From: Mycolicibacterium aurum
Lineage (GTDB): Bacteria; Actinomycetota; Actinomycetes; Mycobacteriales; Mycobacteriaceae
Reading direction: 5' to 3'
Length of the DNA stretch: 64,000 nucleotides
Assembly (NCBI GenBank): GCA_900078775.1
Contig: LT549889.1
Span: forward strand, 4,712,001 to 4,776,000
How positions within the stretch are numbered: position 1 is the first letter of the stretch; each line of letters opens with the position of its first letter. The notes beneath the pieces were generated by a model. It did not search any database. It saw only the letters and a list, made by a program, of their open reading frames with translations, and was not told where the DNA came from. The position numbers and the translations under genes were made by a program. Below, piece after piece: positions 24,008-31,871 of this stretch.

Positions 24008-25273
24008 TCACACCCCCGCCGTCTTGCGCTGGTAGTCCTCGATCCAGGCCGCAGTCTCCTTGTGCAGGTGCCGCAGCAGGATCTCCTGGTCGCAGTACAG
24101 GAACTCGTCGACCACCCGGGACTCGATGCTGGTCTGGGTGGCCTCCAGGGTGTTGGCGTCCTGCAGGCCGTACTCCTTGAACGAGGCCGCCGCGAGTTCC
24201 TGGGCCAGGCGCTCGCGCGGGGTGCGTGGCTGCGGGAAGTACAGCGTGCATTCGAAGGTGTGGGTGTTGAACGAGGTGGGCCAGTAGTGATACGTCAGGT
24301 ACCAGCCCTGCCCCCAGAACAGGATGGTGAAGTTCGGGAACAGCTGGAACGAATCCAGGCCCCACGGGTCGCATTTCGCGGGATTGAGGCCCTCGGGCAT
24401 CGGGCCGAGATCCTGCTTGTCCCACGGCCCGAACAGCCCGCTCTGGCAGATGTCCTCGATCGGCTTGCGCATCTCGGCGGCCATCTCCCAGGCCCGCACC
24501 CCGGAGGTGCTCACCAACCGGTGCGGGCCCTCCAGCCGGTAGTGCGGTGCCTCGAATCCGGCCTGCGCGGCGGCCTTCGAGTAGGCGGTCGGCGTCTGGT
24601 TCGCGTGCAGGACCGGTGCGTGATAGAACTCCTGGAACGCGTCCATGTAGAGCTTCCAGTTCGCCTTCACCTCGGACCGGTAGGTGAACCGGGAGGTCAT
24701 CTTGTCGAACGGGTAGCCGGCCAGGTTGGTGATCATCGGGCCGAGGAACTCGGTCAGCGACTGCTCGGGAACGGCTGCGAAGTTGACGAAGATGAAGCCC
24801 TCCCACACCTCGCAGTGCACCGGCACCAGGCCGTAGCGCTCCTTGTCGAGGTCGAAGAACTCCTCCTCCTGCTGGACGTAGGTGAGGTCGCCGTCCAGGT
24901 CGTAACGCCAGGCGTGGTACTTGCAGATGAACTGCCGGCACACACCGCTGGTGTCCTCCAGCGGCATATCGTTCCACACCAGCTTGTTGCCGCGGTGCCG
25001 GCAGATGTTGTGGTAGGCCTTGACCTCACCTTTGGTGTTGCGGCACACGATGATCGAGGTGTTGGCCGCCTTCATCTCCTTGGTGAAGTAGCTGCCCTTG
25101 CGGGGCAGCAGCTCGACCCGCCCGACGTTGAGCCAGGCCCGCTTGAAGATCGCCTTGCGCTCCAGTTCGTAGATCTCCGGGCTGATCGAATCCTCGTAGG
25201 ACACCGGCCCGGTGCCCAGTTCCGGGTAATGCTCAGTCCAGCTGCCCTCTGCCGGTTTGGGAAACCTCGCCAT
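24008..25273 (-). CDS. Rieske oxygenase alpha subunit 2
   Basis: 421-residue Rieske non-heme iron oxygenase. Rieske ligands C91-x-H93 (NICRHRGN) and C117-x2-H120 (FICKYHAWRYDLDG) are canonical, but the loop between the pairs is 23 residues instead of the usual 15-17 and carries an extra Cys (SGVCRQF). The catalytic site is NWKLYMDAFQEFYHAPVLH (Glu-x2-His-x4-His) with an Asp in GLQDANTLE. The ATG at 25273 (MARFPKPAEGSW) aligns with the N-terminus of Rieske-1; a longer TTG reading would run through the operator. It heads the operon Rieske-2, partner, amidohydrolase, MarR. The substrate is unknown. Confidence 0.92.
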   Translation of the reverse strand: MARFPKPAEGSWTEHYPELGTGPVSYEDSISPEIYELERKAIFKRAWLNVGRVELLPRKGSYFTKEMKAANTSIIVCRNTKGEVKAYHNICRHRGNKLVWNDMPLEDTSGVCRQFICKYHAWRYDLDGDLTYVQQEEEFFDLDKERYGLVPVHCEVWEGFIFVNFAAVPEQSLTEFLGPMITNLAGYPFDKMTSRFTYRSEVKANWKLYMDAFQEFYHAPVLHANQTPTAYSKAAAQAGFEAPHYRLEGPHRLVSTSGVRAWEMAAEMRKPIEDICQSGLFGPWDKQDLGPMPEGLNPAKCDPWGLDSFQLFPNFTILFWGQGWYLTYHYWPTSFNTHTFECTLYFPQPRTPRERLAQELAAASFKEYGLQDANTLEATQTSIESRVVDEFLYCDQEILLRHLHKETAAWIEDYQRKTAGV

Positions 25274-25299
25274 GGGGTCGACGGTATCGCCGCGCCCGC

Positions 25300-25320
25300 C
25301 CAATGACAAGTAGTTGATAC
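25300..25320 (-). promoter_or_regulatory. Shared catabolic-cluster operator, copy B
   Basis: On the minus strand GTATCAACTACTTG followed by TCATTGG, 19/21 identical to copy A. It lies 27-47 bp upstream of the Rieske-2 ATG and 30 bp upstream of the divergent helicase gene; the operon relation suggests it serves Rieske-2. Confidence 0.65.
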
Positions 25321-25349
25321 TGCCCGGTCATGGCAGGCTGATAGCCACA

Positions 25350-27863
25350 ATGAACGCCGTACCCCTGCCTGTGCTCGCGGACACCGACGACCCCGACAAG
25401 CTGTTCACCGCGTTCAGCGAATGGGCCGCGGCCGGCGGCACCGCGCTCTACCCCGCACAGGAGGAATCGCTGATCGAGTTGGTCAGCGGCTCCAACGTCA
25501 TCCTGGCCACCCCGACCGGCTCCGGGAAGTCGCTGGTGGCCACCGGCGCGGTGTTCGCAGCGCTGGCCGCCGACCGGGTCAGCTTCTACACCGCACCGAT
25601 CAAGGCACTGGTCAGCGAGAAGTTCTTCGCGCTGTGCGAGGTGTTCGGGGCCGACAACGTCGGCATGCTCACCGGTGACGCCGCGGTCAACGCCGACGCC
25701 CCGATCATCGCCTGCACCGCCGAGATCCTGGCCAACGTGGCACTGCGCGAGGGCGCGGCCGCCGACATCGGCCTGGTGGTGATGGACGAGTTCCACTTCT
25801 ACGGCGATCCGGACCGCGGCTGGGCCTGGCAGGTGCCGCTGCTGGAGTTGCCGCGCGCGCAGTTCCTGCTGATGTCGGCCACCCTCGGCGACGTCACCTT
25901 CCTGCGCGGGGACCTGACCCGGCGCACCGGCCGGCAGACCGCACTGGTCACCGGCGCCGAACGCCCGGTCCCGCTGTTCTACTCCTATGCCACCACCGCC
26001 ATGCACGAGACCATCGCCGACCTGCTGGACACCAAGCAGGCGCCCCTCTACGTCGTGCACTTCACCCAGGCCTCGGCGCTGGAGCGCGCCCAGGCGCTGA
26101 TGAGCGTCAACGTCAGCACCAAGGAGGAGAAGGCCGCCATCGCCGAGATGATCGGCGCGTTCCGGTTCTCCACCGCGTTCGGGTCCACGCTGTCGCGGCT
26201 GGTGCGCCACGGCATCGGGGTGCACCACGCCGGAATGCTGCCCAAGTACCGGCGCCTGGTCGAGCAGCTCGCCCAGGTCGGGCTGCTGAAGGTCATCTGC
26301 GGCACCGACACGCTCGGGGTCGGCATCAACGTGCCGATCCGCACTGTGGTGTTCTCCGCGCTGTCCAAGTACGACGGGGTGCGCACCCGGCTGCTGAACG
26401 CCCGCGAGTTCCACCAGATCGCCGGGCGGGCCGGGCGGGCCGGCTTCGACACCGCGGGCACCGTGGTGGTCCAGGCACCGGACCACGAGGTGGAGAACCT
26501 CAAACAATTCGCCAAGGTGGCCGACGATCCGAAGAAGCGCCGGAAGCTGGTGCGCCGCAAGATCCCCGAGGGCATGGTGCCGTGGAGCGAGAAGACCATG
26601 ACCCGGCTGATCGACGCCGCCCCGGAGCCGCTGGGCAGCAATATGAAGGTCACCACGGCGATGATCCTCGACGTCGTGGACCGGCCCGGGGACCCGTTCG
26701 TGGCGATGCGCCGGCTGCTCACCGAGAACCACGAGCCGCGCAAGAAACAGCTGCGGCTCATCCGGGAGGCGATCGGCATCGCCCGCTCGCTGCTGCAGGC
26801 CGGGGTGCTCGAGCGTTTGCCCGAACCGCTGCCCGACGGGCGCCGGTACCGCCTGACGGTGGACCTGCCACCGGACTTCGCGCTGAACCAGCCGCTGTCC
26901 ACCTTCGCACTCGCCGCCGTCGACACCCTGGACCGGGAGTCGCAAACCTATGCCCTGGATGTGGTTTCGGTGATCGAGGCCACCCTGGAAGATCCCCGTC
27001 AGATCCTGGCCGCGCAGCTGAACAAGGCCCGCGGCGAGGCGGTCGCGGCGATGAAGGCCGAGGGCATCGAATACGACGAGCGCATCGAACTGCTCGACGA
27101 GGTGAGCTACCCGAAGCCGCTGGAGGAACTGCTGACGCACACCTACGAGGTGTACCTGCAGACCAATCCGTGGGCCGCCGACGCCCGGCTGTCGCCGAAG
27201 GCGGTGGTCCGCGAGATGTGGGAACGCGCCATGACGTTCCGCGAGTACGTCAGCCAGTACGGGCTGACCCGGTCCGAGGGCGCGGTGCTGCGCTATCTCT
27301 CGGATGCGTTCAAGGCCCTGCGCTCCGGGGTGCCCACCGCGGCCCGCACCGAGGAACTCGACGACATCGTGGAATGGCTCGGTGAGCTTGTCCGCCAGGT
27401 CGATTCGAGCCTGCTCGACGAATGGGAGCAGCTCACCAGCCCCGATCAACCGCACGACGTGCCGGTGCCGGTGCCGACCCGCCCGCGCCCGCTGACCGGC
27501 AACGAGCGCGCCTTCACCGCGATGGTGCGCAACGCGATGTTCCGCCGGGTGGAGTTGTTCGCCCGCCGCCGGTGGGCCGAGCTCGGCGAACTGGACAGCG
27601 GCTCGGGCTGGCACTCCCAGCGCTGGCAGGAGGTCGGCGAGGACTATTTCGACGAGCACGCCGACGTCGGGATCGGCCCGGACGCCCGCGGCCCGGCGCT
27701 GCTGATCATCGACCGCCAACCGGGGGTCTGGCAGGTGCGCCAGATCCTGGATGATCCTGCCGGTGACCATGATTGGGCATTGGTGGCCGAGATCGACCTG
27801 GAGGCCTCCGATGAGGAGGGTACCGCCGTGGTGCGCCTGGTAGACGCCGGCCGGATGGACTGA
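25350..27863 (+). CDS. DEAD/DEAH-box helicase with DUF3516 domain
   Basis: 837-residue superfamily 2 helicase. Motifs in order: Walker A ATPTGSGKSLVATG (~residue 50), motif II DEFH in LVVMDEFHFYGD, motif III LLMSATLGD, and motif VI HQIAGRAGRAGFD (~350). The C-terminal ~450 residues form the DUF3516 region found with this helicase type in actinobacteria; it resembles the Ski2/HelY group, which acts on RNA or DNA. It is a housekeeping-type gene adjoining the catabolic cluster and divergent from it. The ATG at 25350 is used because an earlier in-frame start would overlap the operator. The VOC gene follows after 26 bp. Confidence 0.88.
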   Translation: MNAVPLPVLADTDDPDKLFTAFSEWAAAGGTALYPAQEESLIELVSGSNVILATPTGSGKSLVATGAVFAALAADRVSFYTAPIKALVSEKFFALCEVFGADNVGMLTGDAAVNADAPIIACTAEILANVALREGAAADIGLVVMDEFHFYGDPDRGWAWQVPLLELPRAQFLLMSATLGDVTFLRGDLTRRTGRQTALVTGAERPVPLFYSYATTAMHETIADLLDTKQAPLYVVHFTQASALERAQALMSVNVSTKEEKAAIAEMIGAFRFSTAFGSTLSRLVRHGIGVHHAGMLPKYRRLVEQLAQVGLLKVICGTDTLGVGINVPIRTVVFSALSKYDGVRTRLLNAREFHQIAGRAGRAGFDTAGTVVVQAPDHEVENLKQFAKVADDPKKRRKLVRRKIPEGMVPWSEKTMTRLIDAAPEPLGSNMKVTTAMILDVVDRPGDPFVAMRRLLTENHEPRKKQLRLIREAIGIARSLLQAGVLERLPEPLPDGRRYRLTVDLPPDFALNQPLSTFALAAVDTLDRESQTYALDVVSVIEATLEDPRQILAAQLNKARGEAVAAMKAEGIEYDERIELLDEVSYPKPLEELLTHTYEVYLQTNPWAADARLSPKAVVREMWERAMTFREYVSQYGLTRSEGAVLRYLSDAFKALRSGVPTAARTEELDDIVEWLGELVRQVDSSLLDEWEQLTSPDQPHDVPVPVPTRPRPLTGNERAFTAMVRNAMFRRVELFARRRWAELGELDSGSGWHSQRWQEVGEDYFDEHADVGIGPDARGPALLIIDRQPGVWQVRQILDDPAGDHDWALVAEIDLEASDEEGTAVVRLVDAGRMD

Positions 27864-27889
27864 CGAACCAATATCGGGAGGGAAACACC

Positions 27890-28276
27890 ATGAGAATCAG
27901 CCTGACCAGCGTGATGGTGGACGATCAGGACAAGGCGCTGCGGTTCTACACCGAGGTACTCGGCTTCCAGCTCAAGCACGACATCCCGATGGGCGGGCCG
28001 CGGTGGATCACCGTGGTGTCCCCGGAGAACCGCGAGGGCACCGAGCTGGTCCTGGAACCGGATGGGCACCCGGCGGCCAAACCGTTCAAGGACGCCCTCG
28101 TCGACGACGGCATCCCGTTCACCGCCTTCGAGGTCGACGACGTCGCCGCCGAATACCAGCGGCTGACCGACCTCGGGGTGCGGTTCACCCAGCCGCCCAC
28201 CGAGATGGGCCCGGTCACCACCGCCGTCTTCGACGACACCTGCGGCAACCTCATCCAGATCCAGTCAGCCTCCTGA
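27890..28276 (+). CDS. VOC (glyoxalase/bleomycin-resistance) superfamily protein
   Basis: 128-residue vicinal-oxygen-chelate protein with two beta-alpha-beta-beta-beta halves: SLTSVMVDDQDKALRFYTEV then LGFQL, and a second half ending in AVFDDTCGNLIQIQ. The conserved Glu positions (GTELVLEP) and the C-terminal metal-ligand region fit glyoxalase-like or extradiol-like enzymes, but many members are non-enzymatic. A good ribosome site (GGGAGG) precedes the ATG. Its last 26 bases overlap the 3' end of the convergent hydrolase gene. Confidence 0.85.
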   Translation: MRISLTSVMVDDQDKALRFYTEVLGFQLKHDIPMGGPRWITVVSPENREGTELVLEPDGHPAAKPFKDALVDDGIPFTAFEVDDVAAEYQRLTDLGVRFTQPPTEMGPVTTAVFDDTCGNLIQIQSAS

Positions 28277-29384
28277 AGGTCTCGACCTCACGCTTGCGGT
28301 AGGGGCGGCCGTCGTCGAACACCAAGTCGTGGAACCACTCTCGCGGCGGCTTCTTGTCGTACGGGCGGTCCCAGGAATCCCACGGCAGGAAGGTCTGGGT
28401 CTTGCCGGCCACCAGACCCCAGGTGTAGGCCCCGACCCGGCGGCGGTGTGCGATGGGCAGCACGCCCTCGATGGTGCTGCCCTCACTGCGGGCCAGGTAC
28501 TCGGTGCACAGCAGCGGCCGGCCCCACGGCTGCAGTTCGTTGATCCGGTTCTCGAAACCGGCAGGATTGTCATAGCTGTGGAAGGACAACACGTCGGCCA
28601 GCTCGAGCTGGATGCTCGCCATCTCGCTGCGCTTGGAACGGTCGCCCCACTCGCCCTCCCAGACCCCGGTGGTCAGCGGCTGGATCGGGTCCACCGAACG
28701 GGCCCAGCGGAAGACCTGGGGCAGCAGATCGGCGACCAGTTCGGGCTTGTCCTCGCGTTCCACCTTCTCGTACACCGCGGCCGGGTTGTCCGGCTCGTTC
28801 CACATGTCCCAGCCCAGCACCCGGTCGTCGGTGCGGAACTGGGTGATGATCCGAATCACATACTCCTGCAACACCTGTCGGTAACGGCGATCGTCGAGCC
28901 GCTCGGCGCCGGGGCTCTGCACCCAACCCGAATTGTGCACCCCGGGCCGCGGCGCGCGCTGCGGACCGCTGCGCGGCAGCGGGTCCCAGCAGGAGTCGAA
29001 GAACACCAGCAGCGGTTTGATGCTGTGCTTGGCCGCGATGTCCACGAACCTACCCAATCGTTGCTGGAAGCCCACCCGGTCCTGGGTCCACAACTGGTCG
29101 TGCAGGAAGACCCGCACCGTGTTCATTCCCAGGGATCGCGCGATCCGCAGTTCGTCGTCGATGCGCACCGGGTCGAAGGTGGCCTTCTGGAACATCTCCA
29201 GCTGGTTGATCGCGTTGGAGGTGATGTAGTTGGCGCCGACCAGCCAACCCTGCGCCCGGAACCACCGATGGGCCCGGTCCGTCGACCAGCGGCCCGGTGC
29301 TTGGGCGATCGCTCGAGGTGCCTGAGACAGTGCCACGGCCGGTGGTGCGAGGAGCGGAAGTTTCAACACCGTCCGACGGCGCAT
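28251..29384 (-). CDS. Tat-exported GH5-like glycoside hydrolase
   Basis: 377-residue secreted glycoside hydrolase. The N-terminus MRRRTVLKLPLLAPPAVAL is a twin-arginine signal. The TIM-barrel domain has the two catalytic glutamates of clan GH-A: acid/base in GWDMWNEPDNP and nucleophile in LLCTEYLARS, with NTVRVFLHDQLW and VLSFHSYDNP between and around. The closest style is GH5/mannanase-like cellulases; the polysaccharide substrate is unknown. The start at 29384 puts the Arg motif at the N-terminus. It is divergent from the PTS genes 143 bp away, which may hint at sugar release coupled to uptake (inference). Confidence 0.85.
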   Translation of the reverse strand: MRRRTVLKLPLLAPPAVALSQAPRAIAQAPGRWSTDRAHRWFRAQGWLVGANYITSNAINQLEMFQKATFDPVRIDDELRIARSLGMNTVRVFLHDQLWTQDRVGFQQRLGRFVDIAAKHSIKPLLVFFDSCWDPLPRSGPQRAPRPGVHNSGWVQSPGAERLDDRRYRQVLQEYVIRIITQFRTDDRVLGWDMWNEPDNPAAVYEKVEREDKPELVADLLPQVFRWARSVDPIQPLTTGVWEGEWGDRSKRSEMASIQLELADVLSFHSYDNPAGFENRINELQPWGRPLLCTEYLARSEGSTIEGVLPIAHRRRVGAYTWGLVAGKTQTFLPWDSWDRPYDKKPPREWFHDLVFDDGRPYRKREVETFRRLTGSG

Positions 29385-29526
29385 GTGGTTCAGATCACGT
29401 ACCAAGTTGTGGTCCTTAGCTTTTCGAATATTCGGCTGACCCCGGCCCGAGTCCTGCCTACCCGCATCCCGATCGGGCTACACAAACCGCATGTCACGCC
29501 GCTGCGAACGGGCTAGGGTCGATTTC

Positions 29527-30297
29527 ATGCCGCATTTGGCTGAATTGTTGTCCGAGGAATGCATCGCCCTGAACGTCGACGCCGTTACCTGGCAGGACGC
29601 CATCACCCGCGCCGGGGCGCTGCTCACCGCCGCCGGCATCGCCGAGGACACCTACACCGAGGCGATGATCGCCAACGTGGTCGACAACGGCCCGTACATC
29701 GTGGTGGCGCCCGGTTTCGCCTTCGCGCACGCCCGGTCGTCCCCGGCCGTGCACCGCACCGGGATGTCCTGGTTGCGGCTGGCCGCGCCGGTCGCGTTCG
29801 GCCACAAGACAAACGACCCGGTGGCCCTGGTGGTCGCGCTGGCCGCCACCGATGCCGGCGCCCATACCGCGGCGATGGCCGAACTGGCGAAACTGCTCGG
29901 CGACCCGGCCCGGCGCACCGCCTTGGACACCGCCACCACCCCGGCCGAACTGCTGGCCGTGCTGGGCGGCGAGCAACCACCCCGGGCCGGCGCCGCGACC
30001 ACTGCCAAGACCAACAATCTCATCCTCACGGTCTGCGGAAATGGGCTGGGCACCAGCCTTTTTCTGAAGAACACCACCGAACAGGTGCTGCAGACCTGGG
30101 GATGGGATCGCTTCGTCAACGTCGAGGCCACCGACACCATCTCGGCGAAGGGCCGGGCCAAGAGCGCCGATCTGATCCTGACCTCGGGTGAGATCGCGAA
30201 AACCCTCGGTGACGTGGGTGTCCCGGTGCGGGTGATCGACAACTTCACCTCCACCACCGAGGTCGACGCCACACTGCGCGATTCCTACGACGTCTAG
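29527..30297 (+). CDS. PTS EIIA-EIIB fusion, ascorbate/mannitol type
   Basis: 256-residue two-domain phosphotransferase component. Residues ~1-150 are EIIA type 2 with the phosphorylated His in FAFAHARSSPAVH. After a Pro/Ala/Thr linker the C-terminal ~95 residues are EIIB of the lactose/ascorbate type with the phospho-Cys in ILTVCGNGLGTSLFL. The fusion replaces the separate UlaB and UlaC of enterobacteria. The EIIC gene follows after 14 bp. No EI or HPr gene is in the window, so phosphate must come from elsewhere. The likely substrate is L-ascorbate or a related acid sugar, by the EIIC family. Confidence 0.9.
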   Translation: MPHLAELLSEECIALNVDAVTWQDAITRAGALLTAAGIAEDTYTEAMIANVVDNGPYIVVAPGFAFAHARSSPAVHRTGMSWLRLAAPVAFGHKTNDPVALVVALAATDAGAHTAAMAELAKLLGDPARRTALDTATTPAELLAVLGGEQPPRAGAATTAKTNNLILTVCGNGLGTSLFLKNTTEQVLQTWGWDRFVNVEATDTISAKGRAKSADLILTSGEIAKTLGDVGVPVRVIDNFTSTTEVDATLRDSYDV

Positions 30298-30311
30298 GGG
30301 AGGACGGGCGG

Positions 30312-31871
30312 ATGGACTGGTTGGTCGGCATCGCCGAGTTCCTGGTCAACGAGATCCTCGCGGTCCCCGCGTATCTCATCGGCATCATCACCGCGGTCGG
30401 GTTGATCGCGCTGCGCAAGTCCAGCGGGCAGGTCATCGGTGGCGCGCTCAAGGCCACCCTGGGCTTCCTGCTGATCAGCGCCGGGGCCGGGCTGGTGACC
30501 AGTTCGCTGGAACCGCTCGGTGTGATGATCCGGGGCACCGCCGGCAGCCAGGGGGTGGTGCCCACCAACGAGGCCATCGTCGGCATCGCGCAGGAACAGT
30601 TCGGCGCCCGGGTGGCCTGGCTGATGATCCTGGGTTTCGCCGTCAGCCTGCTGCTGGCCCGGTTCACCCCGCTGCGGTATGTGTTCCTGACCGGCCACCA
30701 CACCCTGTTCATGGCCACCCTGCTGACCATCGTGCTGGCCACCGCCGGTCTCGGCACCCCGGTGGTCATCCTGGTGGGTGGCTTCCTGCTCGGTGTGGTG
30801 ATGGTGTCACTGCCGGCCATCGCCCAGCCCTGGACGAAACGGATCACCGGCGACGACAGCATCGCCATCGGGCATTTCGGCACCCTGGGCTACATCGCCT
30901 CCGGCATCACCGGCCGCCTCGTCGGCGGCCGCAAGAGCCGCTCCACCGAGGACCTCACGCTGCCCGAGTCGCTGCGCTTCCTGCGCGATTCGATGGTGGC
31001 CACCGCGCTGTCCATGGTGCTGATGTACCTGGCGGTATCGCTGATCTACCTGTACCAGGTCGGGCAGGACGTCGCCTTCACCGCCTACGCCGACGAGACC
31101 GGCTCTGGGGCGGCCGAGAACGTCGGCAACTTCTTGATGAAGGGCGTCACCGAGGGACTCAGCTTCGGGGTCGCGGTGGCGGTGATCCTGTTCGGTGTGC
31201 GCACCATCCTGGGTGAGCTGGTGCCGGCCTTCCAGGGCATCGCCGAGCGGGTGGTGCCCGGCGCGGTGCCCGCGCTGGATGCGCCGATCGTGTTCCCGTA
31301 CGCGCAGAACGCGGTGCTGATCGGCTTCGTGTCCAGCTTCGTGGCCGGCCTGGCCGGGTTGGCGGTGCTCTCGCTGTGGCTGGGTCCGGCGTTCGGCTGG
31401 GTGCTGGTGTTGCCCGGTCTGGTGCCGCACTTCTTCACCGGCGGCGCGGCCGGCGTGTACGGCAACGCCACCGGCGGCCGGCGCGGCGCGGTGGCCGGCG
31501 GCTTCGTCAACGGCCTGCTCATCACTTTCCTGCCCGCGCTGCTGGTCCGGGTGCTCGGCGCGTTCGGCGAGGAGAACACCACCTTCGGGGACACCGATTT
31601 CGGTTGGTACGGCATCCTTCTCGGTAACGCCGCCAAGCTCGGCACGGTGTGGGGCGTGGTAGTCATGCTGATGGTCGGCGCGATCCTGCTGGGCCTGGCG
31701 ATCGCCGTGCAGAAACGGCTGGTCGACACCGGCTGGGATCCCTCACCGGGGCGGGAGACCCCGGTGGGTACCGGCGGCGGGGAACCCTCGGGCCCGGTCA
31801 GCACCCGCAGCTACCCGAAGATTCCTCCGCCGGTGGGCGCGCCGCCGCCCCCGCCACCGCCTCAGGGCTGA
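30312..31871 (+). CDS. PTS EIIC, UlaA-like ascorbate permease
   Basis: 519-residue integral membrane permease with ten or more hydrophobic segments, matching the SgaT/UlaA family (VGLIALRKSSGQVIGGALKA, GFLLISAGAGLVTSSLEPLG, GVVPTNEAIVGIAQEQFG, LPGLVPHFFTGGAAGVYGNA). It transports L-ascorbate or a similar sugar acid with phosphorylation by the EIIB domain of the upstream fusion. The C-terminus ends in a Pro-rich tail (IPPPVGAPPPPPPPQG), unusual for the family. Its last 10 bases overlap the convergent alcohol dehydrogenase gene. PTS systems are sparse in mycobacteria, so this may be an acquired trait; that is inference. Confidence 0.9.
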   Translation: MDWLVGIAEFLVNEILAVPAYLIGIITAVGLIALRKSSGQVIGGALKATLGFLLISAGAGLVTSSLEPLGVMIRGTAGSQGVVPTNEAIVGIAQEQFGARVAWLMILGFAVSLLLARFTPLRYVFLTGHHTLFMATLLTIVLATAGLGTPVVILVGGFLLGVVMVSLPAIAQPWTKRITGDDSIAIGHFGTLGYIASGITGRLVGGRKSRSTEDLTLPESLRFLRDSMVATALSMVLMYLAVSLIYLYQVGQDVAFTAYADETGSGAAENVGNFLMKGVTEGLSFGVAVAVILFGVRTILGELVPAFQGIAERVVPGAVPALDAPIVFPYAQNAVLIGFVSSFVAGLAGLAVLSLWLGPAFGWVLVLPGLVPHFFTGGAAGVYGNATGGRRGAVAGGFVNGLLITFLPALLVRVLGAFGEENTTFGDTDFGWYGILLGNAAKLGTVWGVVVMLMVGAILLGLAIAVQKRLVDTGWDPSPGRETPVGTGGGEPSGPVSTRSYPKIPPPVGAPPPPPPPQG

